This document shows positions 7,210 through 16,340 of a DNA stretch of 64,000 nucleotides, in pieces. The stretch covers positions 105,319 through 169,318 of the forward strand of contig NZ_FNRO01000015.1 in NCBI RefSeq assembly GCF_900107745.1, in the 5' to 3' direction. The notes beneath the pieces are model-generated. The model was not told the origin of the DNA. It saw only the letters and a list, made by a program, of their open reading frames with translations, and did no database searches. Each line of letters begins with the position of its first letter. Positions within the stretch are counted from its first letter, which is position 1. The DNA comes from Variovorax sp. YR216. Its GTDB lineage: Bacteria > Pseudomonadota > Gammaproteobacteria > Burkholderiales > Burkholderiaceae_C. A program made the position numbers and the translations under genes.

Positions 7210-9022
7210 AGATCGCCTCGATCACGTCCGCATACTTCTCCGCGATCGACTTGCGGCGCACCTTCATCGTCGCCGTGACTTCGCCATCGTCGTGGTCGAG
7301 CTCCTTGACCAGCAGATGGAACTTGCGCACCTGCTGCACCTGCGCGAGCCGCGCGTTGGCGGACGCCACTTCGTTGTCGATCAGCGCGCGCACCTTGTCC
7401 TGCTCGACCAGGCTCTTGTAGTTGGTGTAGGCCAGCCCCTGCGCTTCGGCCCAGTTGGCGACGTTGTCGAAGTCGATCTGCAACAGCGCCGAGACGAAGC
7501 GGCGCCGGTCGGCGATCACGATCGCCTCCTTGATGAAGGGCGAGATGCGCAGCGCGTTCTCGATCTCCGAGGGCGTGATGTTCTTGCCCCCGGCGGTGAT
7601 CATGATGTCCTTCTTGCGGTCGATGATGCGCAGCTCGCGCCCGGCCGGGCCGTCGTCCCAGCGCGCGACATCGCCGGTGTGCAGCCAGCCTTCGGCATCG
7701 ATCGCCTCCGCGGTGGCTTCGGCATTGCGGTAGTAGCCGCGGAACACCACGTCGCCCCGGATCATGATCTCGCCGTCGTCCGCCAGCCGAACCTCCACGC
7801 CCGGATACGGCACGCCCACGGTGCCCACCGGCGATGCATCGCTGGGCTGCATGGTGGTCGCGCCGGAGGCCTCGGTGAGGCCGTAGGCTTCGCGGATCGG
7901 CACGCCGAGCACGCGGAAGAAATGCAGGATGTCCGGCGCGATCGGCGCGCCCGACGAGATCGCGACCCGGCAGCGGCGCAGCCCCACGTAGTTGAGCAAT
8001 GCGCGCAGGATCACCACGTACCAGAAGGCCCACGCGATGCGCTGCCCGATGCTGCGGCTCGCGCGCGGCGCATCCGCGAAGCGGCCGACCGACGCCATCG
8101 CGCGCTGGTACAGCACGAGCCGCCAGCCGCCGGCCTCGCGCAGCTTGGTCTGGATCGAGGCGTGGAACTTCTCCCAGATGCGCGGCACGCCGAAGAACAC
8201 CTGCGGCGACAGCTCGCGCAGGTCTTCCTGCACCGTGCGCAGGCTCTCGGCGAAGTTGACCACCGCGCCGGTCGCCAGCGGCACATGGATCGAGAACATC
8301 TGTTCCGCCACATGGCACAGCGGCAGGTAGGAGACGAGCGCATCGCCCTCGCTGCAACCCAGCACCGAATTGAGCCCGCGCGCGGCGCTGCCGAGGCCGC
8401 GCCAGCTCATCTGCGCGGCCTTGGGCCGGCCGGTGGAGCCGGACGTGAAGACGATGAGCCCGATGTCGTCGAGCGCCTGCTCGGCGGCCAATGCCTCGAT
8501 GCGTCCGGGCTGGGCGGCTGCCAGCTGCTGGCCTTGCGCGACCAGCGCGTCGAACTCGTGGATACCCGCGCGGTCGTAGTGCCGCAGCCCGCGCGGATCG
8601 ATCACCACCACATGGCGAAGCTCCGGCAGGTTGTCGCGTACCGACAGCACCTTGTCGAGCTGCTCCTGGTCCTCGCAGACGATGACCGGCGCGCCCGCGA
8701 GTTGAAGCAGGTATTCGATCTCCACGCCCGGCGAAGTGGGATACACGCCGGCGACGATGCCGCCCGCGAGCCCCACGCCGAACTGCGCGAGCACCCATTC
8801 GATGCGGTTCTCGCCGAGGATCGCGACCTTGTCGCCGCGCTGAAGCCCCAGCTCCAGCAGTGACAGCGCGAACCAGCCCGATCTCTCCGCATAGCCGCGC
8901 CAGGTGGTCGGCTGCCAGATGCCGAACTGCTTCTGGCGCAGGGCGACCGCATCCGGCCGCGCGCGTGCCCAGTGCAGCAGTTGCTGCGGCGGCGTGAGTT
9001 GGCTGAGTTCGTCCGCGCTCAT
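7202..9022 (-). CDS. long-chain-type AMP-forming acyl-CoA synthetase
   Basis: The product has 606 residues of the ANL superfamily, in the FadD15/long-chain synthetase branch. The P-loop is IVFTSGSTGRPKAAQ (near 195), followed by the A5-type motif YGLTEASGATT and the A7 motif LHTGDVARWD. The C-terminal catalytic segment is DRKKDIMITAGGKNITPSEIENAL. It activates a carboxylic acid to its CoA ester with ATP, in the cytosol or at the membrane face. The gene overlaps livF by 4 bp and the downstream crotonase by 8 bp. Synthetases of this branch often accompany Liv-type transporters in acid degraders, which suggests it acts on the transported acid. Confidence 0.9.
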   Translation of the reverse strand: MSADELSQLTPPQQLLHWARARPDAVALRQKQFGIWQPTTWRGYAERSGWFALSLLELGLQRGDKVAILGENRIEWVLAQFGVGLAGGIVAGVYPTSPGVEIEYLLQLAGAPVIVCEDQEQLDKVLSVRDNLPELRHVVVIDPRGLRHYDRAGIHEFDALVAQGQQLAAAQPGRIEALAAEQALDDIGLIVFTSGSTGRPKAAQMSWRGLGSAARGLNSVLGCSEGDALVSYLPLCHVAEQMFSIHVPLATGAVVNFAESLRTVQEDLRELSPQVFFGVPRIWEKFHASIQTKLREAGGWRLVLYQRAMASVGRFADAPRASRSIGQRIAWAFWYVVILRALLNYVGLRRCRVAISSGAPIAPDILHFFRVLGVPIREAYGLTEASGATTMQPSDASPVGTVGVPYPGVEVRLADDGEIMIRGDVVFRGYYRNAEATAEAIDAEGWLHTGDVARWDDGPAGRELRIIDRKKDIMITAGGKNITPSEIENALRISPFIKEAIVIADRRRFVSALLQIDFDNVANWAEAQGLAYTNYKSLVEQDKVRALIDNEVASANARLAQVQQVRKFHLLVKELDHDDGEVTATMKVRRKSIAEKYADVIEAIYA

Positions 9023-9849
9023 GACAACCAGCGCTTGCGGCGCTTGTAGTGCTTGACATCGCGGAAGCTCACTTGGCCCTCCCCGCTGTCACCGCTGCCG
9101 AGGTAGAAGCGCTGCACGTCGGCATCGCCGAGCAGCTTGTCCTTGGGGCCGTTGATCACGATGCGCCCGTTCTCCATGATGTAGCCGTAGTCGGCCACGC
9201 CGAGCGCCACCTTCGCGTTCTGCTCGACGAGGAGCATCGCGACGCCCTGCTCGCGGTTGATGCGGCCGATGATCGAGAAGATGTCCTTCACCACCAGCGG
9301 CGCGAGGCCGAGCGAAGGTTCGTCGAGCAGGATGAGGCGCGGCTGGCCGATCAGCGCACGCCCGATCGCGAGCATCTGCTGCTCGCCGCCCGAGAGATAG
9401 CCCGAGACCTGCTTGCGCCGCTCCTTGAGGCGCGGGAAATAGTGGAACACGCCCTCGATGTCGAGCCCCCGGCCGCCGCTGCGCCCGCTGAGCGCATTCG
9501 CCGCCGCGATGAGGTTCTCGTCCACCGTGAGCTCGGCGAACACATGCCGCCCTTCGCGCACGTGTGCGAGGCCGCGCCGCGGCAGCACATGGGGCGCCCA
9601 CCGGTCGATGTCCTCGCCGAAGAAACGGATGCGCCCGCTGGCCACGCGCCCGTTCTCCAGCGGCAGGATGCCCGAGGCGGCCTTCAGCGTGGTGGTCTTG
9701 CCCGCGCCGTTGGAGCCCAGCAGCGCGACCACCTTGCCGTCGGGCACCTCGATCGACAGCCCGCGCAGCGCCTGCACCGAGTGGTTGTAGACCACCTCGA
9801 TGTTGGCGATCGACAGCGCGGGCGTCGCTTCGCTCACACCTTCAGCCAT
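9019..9849 (-). CDS. livF: branched-chain-type ABC transporter ATP-binding protein (LivF-like)
   Basis: The product is 276 residues long, with Walker A LLGSNGAGKTTTLKA (about 43-57), signature YLSGGEQQMLAIGRAL and Walker B LILLDEPSLGLAP. The C-terminus extends about 30 residues past the usual LivF end and is basic (HYKRRKRW). The ATG at 9849 lies inside the end of the binding-protein gene (16-bp overlap). It is the second ATPase of the Liv system encoded from 13874 downward. Substrate specificity is set by the binding protein. Catabolic context argues for an aromatic or alicyclic acid rather than an amino acid (inference). Confidence 0.92.
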   Translation of the reverse strand: MAEGVSEATPALSIANIEVVYNHSVQALRGLSIEVPDGKVVALLGSNGAGKTTTLKAASGILPLENGRVASGRIRFFGEDIDRWAPHVLPRRGLAHVREGRHVFAELTVDENLIAAANALSGRSGGRGLDIEGVFHYFPRLKERRKQVSGYLSGGEQQMLAIGRALIGQPRLILLDEPSLGLAPLVVKDIFSIIGRINREQGVAMLLVEQNAKVALGVADYGYIMENGRIVINGPKDKLLGDADVQRFYLGSGDSGEGQVSFRDVKHYKRRKRWLS

Positions 9850-11033
9850 GAGCTTGCCGGCTCCATCGTCTTGGTCTTGGGCTCGTAGCGATAGATGCGG
9901 CCGACCGGCGCCTGATGCTTGCTCAGGTCCACCAGCGTGCCGAAGATGCCGCCCGAATCCCATTCCTTCATCGACTCCAGCGCGGCCTTCATGTTGGGCA
10001 GCGTGAGCGGCTTGTTGGCCTTGATGCAGCGATCGGCTACCTCGGCGAACACCATGCCCGAGAGCCACGAGCTGATGTAGAACGGCGAGATGTTCTTCAT
10101 GTCGGGCCGGTTCTTGGCGCCGAAGTCGCGCATCGCGTTGATCATGGTCGAGTCGGTCTCGTGGCCGTATCGGTACGGACTCACGCCGGCGAGGGATTCG
10201 CCCATCGCGCCGAGTGCGTCGTAGGCGGGTTTGTCGAGGCCCCAGGCGGTGCCCATCACCTGGCTCTGCAATCCGGCCTCGCGCATCTGGCGCACGAACT
10301 CGGGCATGGGCGCGAGGATGTAGCCCTGGAAGATCACGATGTCCGGCCGCGCGCGGCGCAGCTTGGCGACTTCGGGCGCGACGTCGATGCCAGCCTGCTT
10401 GGTCACGATCTCGGTGACGATCGGCAACCCGAGCTTCTCGGCCCGTGCCTTGCCGGCCGGGATGCCATCGCGGCCGAATTCGGTATCGGCGTACACGTAG
10501 GCGATCTTCGGCTTGTCGCTCTTCGACCATGTCTTGGCGATGTACTCCATCAGGATCTCGTGCATCGAGCCGTAGATCGGCCCCGGCACGAAGTGCTGCG
10601 GCATGCCGGTCGGATCGGCCATCGAGCTCGCGAGCGAAGTCGACGAGGTCATGATGGTGCCGGCCGCGACCGCGTCTTGCGCCACCGCCTTGGCCCACTG
10701 GGTGCTGTCGCCGTAGAAGAAGCTCGGCTTCTCCGACGCCATCAGCTTCTTGAAGATCGCAACGCCCTGGTCGAGCTTGAAGCCGCTGTCTTCCGACACG
10801 TAGCGCAGCTTGCGTCCGGCCACGCCGCCGTTGGCGTTCTTCCACAGCACGAAGTCGTTGAGGCCGTTGTTCATCGCGGTGCCCGCGAACGCGAAGATGC
10901 CGGTGATCGGCTGCGAGGCCGCGATCACGATGTCGCCCTTCTGCTGGGCCGACACGCTCCCGATCGCGAATGGCCCGAGCGCCGCCGCGCTGCCCGCGGC
11001 CTGGATCAACTTGCGCCTCAGAAAATCGGTCAT
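9834..11033 (-). CDS. branched-chain-type ABC transporter substrate-binding protein
   Basis: The product has 399 residues with an N-terminal export signal (RRKLIQAAGSAAALGPFAIG, twin-Arg-like RRK). It is followed by a type I periplasmic binding protein of the Leu/Ile/Val family (IVIAASQPITGIFAFAGTAMNNGL). Cleavage near SVSAQQ is likely. It starts 27 bp after livM with an AAGGAGA site. Compared with true amino-acid binders, members linked to acyl-CoA genes usually bind aromatic or other organic acids. This is an intact counterpart to the truncated binding gene at 1497-1802, but the two are not close relatives. Confidence 0.9.
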   Translation of the reverse strand: MTDFLRRKLIQAAGSAAALGPFAIGSVSAQQKGDIVIAASQPITGIFAFAGTAMNNGLNDFVLWKNANGGVAGRKLRYVSEDSGFKLDQGVAIFKKLMASEKPSFFYGDSTQWAKAVAQDAVAAGTIMTSSTSLASSMADPTGMPQHFVPGPIYGSMHEILMEYIAKTWSKSDKPKIAYVYADTEFGRDGIPAGKARAEKLGLPIVTEIVTKQAGIDVAPEVAKLRRARPDIVIFQGYILAPMPEFVRQMREAGLQSQVMGTAWGLDKPAYDALGAMGESLAGVSPYRYGHETDSTMINAMRDFGAKNRPDMKNISPFYISSWLSGMVFAEVADRCIKANKPLTLPNMKAALESMKEWDSGGIFGTLVDLSKHQAPVGRIYRYEPKTKTMEPASSWLKV

Positions 11034-11060
11034 GACGGTCTCCTTGGTTGTATGAATGGG

Positions 11061-12098
11061 TCAGGTCGTGAAGGGCCAGAGATGGAAGGTGCGGCGCACG
11101 CGGGTCCACATCGCCGACAGCCCGTGCGGCTCGAAGATCAGGAAGACGATGATGAGGAGGCCGAACACCACCTGCCCCATCGGCAGCAGCAGGCCCGCGA
11201 CGCCGGGCGCCCACTGCGCAAGGCTGTGCGCGACGAGGCGCAGCACTTCGGGCACGAAGGTCATGAACATCGCGCCGAGGACGCTGCCGAGCACCGTCGC
11301 GCCGCCGACGATGATGGCCGCCAGGTAGTAGATCGAGAGCGTGATCGTGAAGTACTCGGGTGTGATGTTGCCGTAGAAGTAGCCGAGCAGCCCGCCCGCG
11401 ACGCCCGCATAGAACGCGCCGAGCGCGAAGGCCAGCAGCTTGGTGTGCAGGAGGCTCACGCCGAGGATCTCCGCCGAGATGTCGCGGTCGCGCACCGCGA
11501 TGAAGGCGCGGCCGATGTAGCAGCGCTGGAGGTTGCGCGTGGCCAGCGCCGCGATCAGAACGCAGGCGTAGATCAGATAGAAGTTGCGGTGGTCGCCGAT
11601 GAACTCGAAGCCGAAGAGGTTTGCGCGCGGGATGGAGGTGCCCGGCACGCCGCCGGTCACCGGCTCCCACTCGCGGAAGACGAAGGTCAGGATGAAGTGC
11701 GCGGCCAAGGTGGCGATCGCGAGGTAGATGCCCTTCACCCTGAGGCTCGGCAGGCCGACCAGGATGCCGATGGCCGCGGCCAGCAGCCCTCCGAGCGGCA
11801 GCGCGAAATAAAAAGGCACGCCCAGTTTCGCGAACCACGCCACCGTGTAGCAGCCAACGCCGAGGAAGGCCGCGTGCGCGAGCGAGATCTGCCCGGTGCT
11901 GCCGGTCGTGATGTTGAGCCCGAGCGTCGCGATGATGTGGATGCCGACGATGCAGGCCATCGCGAGCACGTAGTCGCCGCCGTAGAAGGGCAAGGCGAGC
12001 AGCGCGACGATGAAGACCGCCACCGTCCGGCGCGCAGCGGGCGAATCCCAGAGCTGCTCCTCGGAACGGTGGGACTCGTGGAAGACGCCGGTGCGCAT
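11061..12098 (-). CDS. livM: branched-chain-type ABC transporter permease (LivM-like)
   Basis: The product has 345 residues with about nine hydrophobic segments starting near residue 26 (VAVFIVALLALPFYGGDYVLA). The family signature is LGLNITTGSTGQISLAHAAFLGVGCY (split across about 59-84), followed by VKGIYLAIATLAAHFI. The cytosolic EAA-like loop IAVRDRDISAEILGV is present near 198-212. It pairs with LivH to form the inner-membrane channel. The gene is 4 bp downstream of livH and 27 bp upstream of the binding protein, in one operon. Confidence 0.92.
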   Translation of the reverse strand: MRTGVFHESHRSEEQLWDSPAARRTVAVFIVALLALPFYGGDYVLAMACIVGIHIIATLGLNITTGSTGQISLAHAAFLGVGCYTVAWFAKLGVPFYFALPLGGLLAAAIGILVGLPSLRVKGIYLAIATLAAHFILTFVFREWEPVTGGVPGTSIPRANLFGFEFIGDHRNFYLIYACVLIAALATRNLQRCYIGRAFIAVRDRDISAEILGVSLLHTKLLAFALGAFYAGVAGGLLGYFYGNITPEYFTITLSIYYLAAIIVGGATVLGSVLGAMFMTFVPEVLRLVAHSLAQWAPGVAGLLLPMGQVVFGLLIIVFLIFEPHGLSAMWTRVRRTFHLWPFTT

Positions 12099-12102
12099 AA
12101 GT

Positions 12103-12990
12103 TCAGAGCCTTTCGATGGAGCGGGTGCCGAAGATGCCGTGCGGGCGCATCACGAGGATCGCGAGCACCACCACGTAGGGCACGAGGTCGCGCGCCTTGC
12201 CGCCGAGGTAACCCGCGGCGACCGCGTCGAGCCAGCCAACGATGAGGCTCGCAACGATGGCGCCCACGATGCTGTCGAGTCCGCCGAGGATGATCACCGC
12301 GAAGGCCGCCAGCGCGGTCGAGGCCAGCAGCGGCGAGAGATTGGCCGACGTGGCGATGAGCACGCCGGCCACCGTGCCCACGAGGCTGGAGAGGATCCAG
12401 GTCAGCCGCTGCGCATGGCGGATGTCAATGCCCATCGTCGCCGCGGTCACCGGATCGCTCGCGGTGGCACGCAGCGCGATGCCGGTCTTCGAATAGCGGA
12501 AGAAGGCAATGAACGCGCCGATAAGCACCGCCGCGACGGCGAAGTTGCCGATGGCGGTGCCGGGGATCAGCACCTCGCCCAGGTTGAGCGGCATGCGCGG
12601 CAGGAGCGGCGGCACGGTGAAGGTGTCGCCGCCCCAGATGGCCTCCACCGTACCGTGCACGATGCTGGCCATGCCGATGGTCGCCATCAGCACCGACACC
12701 GTGGGCTGCCCCGAAAGCGGCCGCAGCACCATGCGCTCCACCAGCACCGCGAGCACCGCGATCGCTGCCAGCGACAGCACGAAGGCCGGCACCGGCGCGA
12801 GCCCGAAGGTGACGTGCGCGGCGTAGTACAGGTAGGCACCGAGCATCATCACCTCGCCCACCGCGAAGTTGACGACGCCGGTGCCCTTGTAGACCAGCAC
12901 GAAGCTCAGCGCCACCAGCGCGAGCACGCCGCCCGACAGCAGGCCGATGGTGCTGAACTCGATGAATTCGTAGACGCGCGCCATGTCCAT
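12103..12990 (-). CDS. livH: branched-chain-type ABC transporter permease (LivH-like)
   Basis: The product has 295 residues with about eight membrane segments. The diagnostic region is GGVLALVALSFVLVYKGTGVVNFA near 20-43, followed by the LivH-type loop ALRATASDPVTAATMGI near 190-206. Its ATG shares one base with the livG stop codon (TGATG around 12988-12992), so it is translationally coupled. It is the inner-membrane partner of LivM. Nothing is missing or unusual in the frame. Confidence 0.92.
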   Translation of the reverse strand: MDMARVYEFIEFSTIGLLSGGVLALVALSFVLVYKGTGVVNFAVGEVMMLGAYLYYAAHVTFGLAPVPAFVLSLAAIAVLAVLVERMVLRPLSGQPTVSVLMATIGMASIVHGTVEAIWGGDTFTVPPLLPRMPLNLGEVLIPGTAIGNFAVAAVLIGAFIAFFRYSKTGIALRATASDPVTAATMGIDIRHAQRLTWILSSLVGTVAGVLIATSANLSPLLASTALAAFAVIILGGLDSIVGAIVASLIVGWLDAVAAGYLGGKARDLVPYVVVLAILVMRPHGIFGTRSIERL

Positions 12991-13874
12991 CACAGCGCTC
13001 CCTTTTCGTCGCCTATTTCCTCGTCCGCGCCCAGGTAGGCCTGGATCACGTCCGGGTGGCTGCGCACCTCGGCGGGCGTGCCGCTCGCGATGACCTGGCC
13101 GAAGTTGAGGACCACCACGTGGCTGGAGATGTCCATCACCATGCCCATGTCGTGCTCCACCAGCAGCACCGTGACGCCCCAATCCTCCTGCACGTCGAGG
13201 ATGAAGCGCGCCATGTCCTCGGTCTCCTCGCGGTTCATGCCCGCGACCGGCTCGTCGAGCATCAGCACCCGCGGGCGCATCGCAAGCGCGCGGGCGAGCT
13301 CGACGCGCTTCTGCAAGCCGTACGAGAGCGCCTCGACCGGCCGGTGGCGCAGGTGGTCGATCTCCAGGAAGTCGATCACGCGGCGCTCCACCTCGTCGCG
13401 CAGCGCGAGTTCCTCGTCGCGGGCGGCGGGCGTGCGCGCCAGGCTCTGGAGCAGGCCGGCGCGCATCGTGTGGTGGCCGCCGAGCTTGATGTTCTCCAGC
13501 ACGCTGAGTCCGTGGAAGAGCGCGATGTTCTGGAAGGTGCGCGCCAGCCCGCGCGCGGCGCGCCGGTGGACCGGCGTCGCGGTGATGTCCTGCCCGTCGA
13601 GCACGATGCGGCCAGCGGCGGGCCGGTAGAAACCCGAGATCGTGTTGAACACGCTGGTCTTGCCGGCGCCATTGGGGCCGATCACCGAGGTGATCTGCCC
13701 CGGCGCCGCAGTGAACGAGACGCCGCGCAGCGCGTGGATGCCGCCGAAGCGCAGGTCCACGCCCTCGACCGCGAGCGATGCGCCCTGCGCGGGCGCCGCC
13801 GAATCCCGCGCGACTGCCGGGGAAAGCGTGGCCGAGGTCGCCCTCTGCAGATGGGTGGAAGCCGCCAAGTCCAT
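12990..13874 (-). CDS. livG: branched-chain-type ABC transporter ATP-binding protein (LivG-like)
   Basis: The product has 294 residues. Walker A is VIGPNGAGKTSVFNT (about 64-78), the Q-loop region is ARTFQNIALF, the signature is LSYGLQKRVELARAL, Walker B is VLMLDEPVAGMN and the switch His is in LVEHDMGMVMD. A roughly 30-residue Ala/Ser-rich leader precedes the domain. An internal Met start is not obvious, so I kept the ATG at 13874, although the true start could be a little later. It is the first gene of the transporter operon, and the conserved palindrome at 13956-13975 lies 82 bp upstream. Confidence 0.9.
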   Translation of the reverse strand: MDLAASTHLQRATSATLSPAVARDSAAPAQGASLAVEGVDLRFGGIHALRGVSFTAAPGQITSVIGPNGAGKTSVFNTISGFYRPAAGRIVLDGQDITATPVHRRAARGLARTFQNIALFHGLSVLENIKLGGHHTMRAGLLQSLARTPAARDEELALRDEVERRVIDFLEIDHLRHRPVEALSYGLQKRVELARALAMRPRVLMLDEPVAGMNREETEDMARFILDVQEDWGVTVLLVEHDMGMVMDISSHVVVLNFGQVIASGTPAEVRSHPDVIQAYLGADEEIGDEKGAL

Positions 13875-13955
13875 GCACCAGATCCGGTTTGCCGCGGGGC
13901 GCTGCCGAGGCGGGCGCCCATCGCGAGGTCCGTCTTCAAAATTCAGACGTTGCGT

Positions 13956-13975
13956 ATCGTACGCTACTGTACCGT
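13956..13975. promoter_or_regulatory. regulon palindrome, site B
   Basis: The sequence is ATCGTAC-GCTACT-GTACCGT, with a left arm identical to site A and two mismatches in the right arm. It lies 82 bp upstream of livG (13874) and 41 bp beyond the 3' end of the AliA-like gene. An AT-rich stretch CAATAT follows. It is probably the operator of the transporter operon. Confidence 0.7.
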
Positions 13976-14015
13976 ATGCAATATCAGTGCTTACCCGCGA
14001 GCGCGCTCCGGAGCC

Positions 14016-15674
14016 TCAGGCGCCGGCCGCCTGCATCTCGGTGCCGAAGGCCTTGGCGCGTTCCTTGAGGATGAACTTCTGGATCTTTCCGCTCGGCGTG
14101 CGTGGCACCACGTCGAGGATCTCGACGCGCTCGGGCCAGTACTGCTTGGCGACCTTGCATTCGGCCATGTACGCCTGCACCGCCGCGAGGTCGAGCGCCG
14201 CGCCCGGGCGCAGCTCCACGAAGGCGCAGGCGCGCTCGCCGAGGCGCGCGTCCGGGTAGCCGACGATGGCCGCCATCGCGACCGCCGGATGCTTGTAGAG
14301 CAGCGCCTCGATCTCGACCACCGGCACGTTCTCGCCGCCGCGGATCAGCACGTCCTTCGTGCGGCCGTTGATGCGGATGTAGCCCTCGGCGTCCATGTAG
14401 GCGAGGTCGCCGGTATCGAACCAGCCTTCGGCGTCGTAGGTCACGATGTGGGGCCGCTTGTAGTAGCCCAGCGACATCTGCGCGCCGCGCACCAGCAGGC
14501 GGCCGGTCTGTCCGAGCGGCAGCGGCTTGCCGTCGAAATCGACGATGCGGATGTCCACCCCGTCGAGCGCGCGCCCGTCGGTCTTCGACGATTTGTCGGC
14601 GGCGCGGGCCGGCTCGGTCAGCGTGCTCGACAGCGATTCGGTCATGCCCCAGAGCGAGCACACCTTGAGGTTGAGCTCGCGCGCCGCGCGTTCGATCAGC
14701 ACCGGCGGGATCGGCGCGCCGCCGCACAGGAAGGAGCGCAGCGCGGCCGGCTTCGGCGCGCCATCGGCCACCGCGTTGCAGATGTCGGAGAGAAAGGGCG
14801 ACGAGGCCGCGGTGTAGGTCACGCCTTCGGCCGCCATGATGGTCACGCCGCGGCGTGCTTCCCAGATGTCCTGCAGCACCACGGTCGAGCCGAGGTACAC
14901 GCCGAGCAGCATCACCGCCGCATAGCCGGTCATGTGGCCGACCGGCGAGCAGGCGAGCAGCACGTCGTCGGCCTTGAGGCCGAAGCGGCCGGAGAGCGCC
15001 TTGGTGCAGGCCAGCAGCGTGTTGCAGCTGTGCATGACGCCCTTGGGCGAACCTGTGGTGCCGGAGGTGAACATCATCACCGCCATCTCTTCGGCTGCGA
15101 GCGCCGATTCGTGCGGGCTCGCCGCGGCCTCGACGCGGTGGCTGCCTTGCAGCAGCAGGCGGTCGAAGGCGTTGGGTCCGTCGCCGTCGACGACGATCAC
15201 CTGCTGGAGCTTCGGCAGCTTCTTCCTGAGGTCTTCCGCCATCGCGGCGTGGTCGAAGCCGCGGAACATCGCCGGCACCACGAACACCTTGGCTTCGGCG
15301 AAGCCGAGCATGAATTCCAGCTCGCGCTCGCGGAAGATCGGCATCAGCGGATTCACCACCGCGCCGATGCGGCCGCAGGCCAGCGAGACGACGACGAATT
15401 CCCACCAGTTGGGCACCTGCACCGCCACGATGTCGCCGTGGCCGACGCCGAGATCGCGCAGTGCGCCGGCGGCCAGCGCGACTTTCTCGCCGAGTTCCTG
15501 GTAAGTGATACGCACCGGCTCGGCGCGATCCGCGCGGTAGGCCACCAGCGCATCCTTGCCCGGCGCGCGGCGGATCGCTTCGGTGAGGTGGTCGTCGATC
15601 GTCCTGTCGAGCCACCAGCCGCCCGCCCGCATCGCTTGTCCGTGTGCGACCGGGTCGAATTCCTTGACCGTCAT
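14016..15674 (-). CDS. AMP-forming acyl-CoA ligase, cyclohexanecarboxylate-CoA ligase (AliA)-like
   Basis: The product has 552 residues of the ANL superfamily. The P-loop is MMFTSGTTGSPKGVMHS, the A5 motif is SLWGMTESLSSTLT, the A7 motif is WFDTGDLAYMD, and the final catalytic lysine is in TPSGKIQKFIL. The N-terminal stretch WWLDRTIDDHL followed by VQVPNWWEFVV and NPLMPIFRERELEFML is what I recall of AliA-type alicyclic-acid ligases. I chose the ATG at 15674, which has GGAG 8 bp upstream, over the ATG at 15719, which has no ribosome site. The gene stands alone between sites B and C. The proposed reaction is acid + ATP + CoA to acyl-CoA; the exact ring substrate is inferred. Confidence 0.85.
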   Translation of the reverse strand: MTVKEFDPVAHGQAMRAGGWWLDRTIDDHLTEAIRRAPGKDALVAYRADRAEPVRITYQELGEKVALAAGALRDLGVGHGDIVAVQVPNWWEFVVVSLACGRIGAVVNPLMPIFRERELEFMLGFAEAKVFVVPAMFRGFDHAAMAEDLRKKLPKLQQVIVVDGDGPNAFDRLLLQGSHRVEAAASPHESALAAEEMAVMMFTSGTTGSPKGVMHSCNTLLACTKALSGRFGLKADDVLLACSPVGHMTGYAAVMLLGVYLGSTVVLQDIWEARRGVTIMAAEGVTYTAASSPFLSDICNAVADGAPKPAALRSFLCGGAPIPPVLIERAARELNLKVCSLWGMTESLSSTLTEPARAADKSSKTDGRALDGVDIRIVDFDGKPLPLGQTGRLLVRGAQMSLGYYKRPHIVTYDAEGWFDTGDLAYMDAEGYIRINGRTKDVLIRGGENVPVVEIEALLYKHPAVAMAAIVGYPDARLGERACAFVELRPGAALDLAAVQAYMAECKVAKQYWPERVEILDVVPRTPSGKIQKFILKERAKAFGTEMQAAGA

Positions 15675-15737
15675 TCCAGCATCTCCAGAGTAGTGTCGGA
15701 AGGGCTCGGCTTGCGCCATTGCACAGCCCGGGCCTAT

Positions 15738-15757
15738 TTAGTTCACTACTGTACGAT
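15738..15757. promoter_or_regulatory. regulon palindrome, site C
   Basis: The sequence is TTAGTTC-ACTACT-GTACGAT. The right arm is identical to site A, the left arm is weak (4 of 7), and the spacer is close to the others. It lies 64 bp upstream of the ligase start at 15674. The match is weaker than for sites A, B, E and F, but position and spacer agree. Confidence 0.6.
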
Positions 15758-15825
15758 ACGTGGATTAATTGTCTGCTGCAAGTCCGGTTGTATCCGGGAA
15801 AGCCAGTAGGCTGCGCGCGGCCGGA

Positions 15826-15959
15826 GCGTGCGTGGGCGGGCGGCGGTGCGCCACTGGGGCGGTCGGCGCTTTGCGCCGACTTCCCTGCGGTGCTCGCGCG
15901 GCCGGCCGCGCTGCGCTCCTCGGCGCCCCACAGGCGCACCGCCGCCCACCCACGCACGC
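15826..15959. repeat. long imperfect inverted repeat with internal hairpin
   Basis: Two 27-bp arms (15826-15852 and 15933-15959) are inverted copies with one mismatch, separated by 80 bp. Inside, GTCGGCGC-TTT-GCGCCGAC (15862-15880) is a perfect 8-bp hairpin. The element fills the gap of about 350 bp between the ligase promoter and the next gene; no coding frame is convincing here. It resembles the GC-rich palindromic intergenic units common in Comamonadaceae genomes. It may stop transcription or be a dispersed non-autonomous repeat. Confidence 0.75.
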
Positions 15960-16022
15960 CCCGGCTGGAGACGTTGTGGCGGTTTCGACGAGGGCGCGCA
16001 CGACTTTTATGGTCGCGCCGCG

Positions 16023-16319
16023 TCAGTGCAACGCGCGCTGCACCGATTCGATCGCCTCGCACACGGCCTGCATGCGCCGCTGCGTCTCGGCATTGATGCA
16101 GGTGACCAGCGCCCTCAGCTCTCCGGGCTCGACATCGAATTCTTCGAACTCCTGCCGGCGATGCGGCGATAGAAAGCCTTGCAGGCATTCGAAGGCGAGG
16201 AGGGTGTCGCGCAAGTTGTACCACTCGTCGATGGCGTTCAGCGCGGCGCTTCGGGCCTTGCGTTTCTTGGACCTTGGATCGCTGGATGTGCGCGCGGGTG
16301 CGCGGGCAGACTTGGCCAT
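16023..16319 (-). CDS. hypothetical protein, basic N-terminus
   Basis: The frame encodes 98 residues and has a strong ribosome site (GGGAGG, 7 bp before the ATG). The first 22 residues are Arg/Lys/Ala/Ser-rich, like a flexible or nucleic-acid-contacting tail. The rest is predicted helical (NAIDEWYNLRDTLLAFECLQGFLSPHRR). No family is recognised. It stands alone between an inverted repeat and a structured non-coding stretch, on the same strand as the catabolic genes but without the shared operator. It is probably a real small cytosolic protein of unknown role. Confidence 0.6.
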   Translation of the reverse strand: MAKSARAPARTSSDPRSKKRKARSAALNAIDEWYNLRDTLLAFECLQGFLSPHRRQEFEEFDVEPGELRALVTCINAETQRRMQAVCEAIESVQRALH

Positions 16320-16340
16320 TCTTGGGCCTCCCTGAACTTC

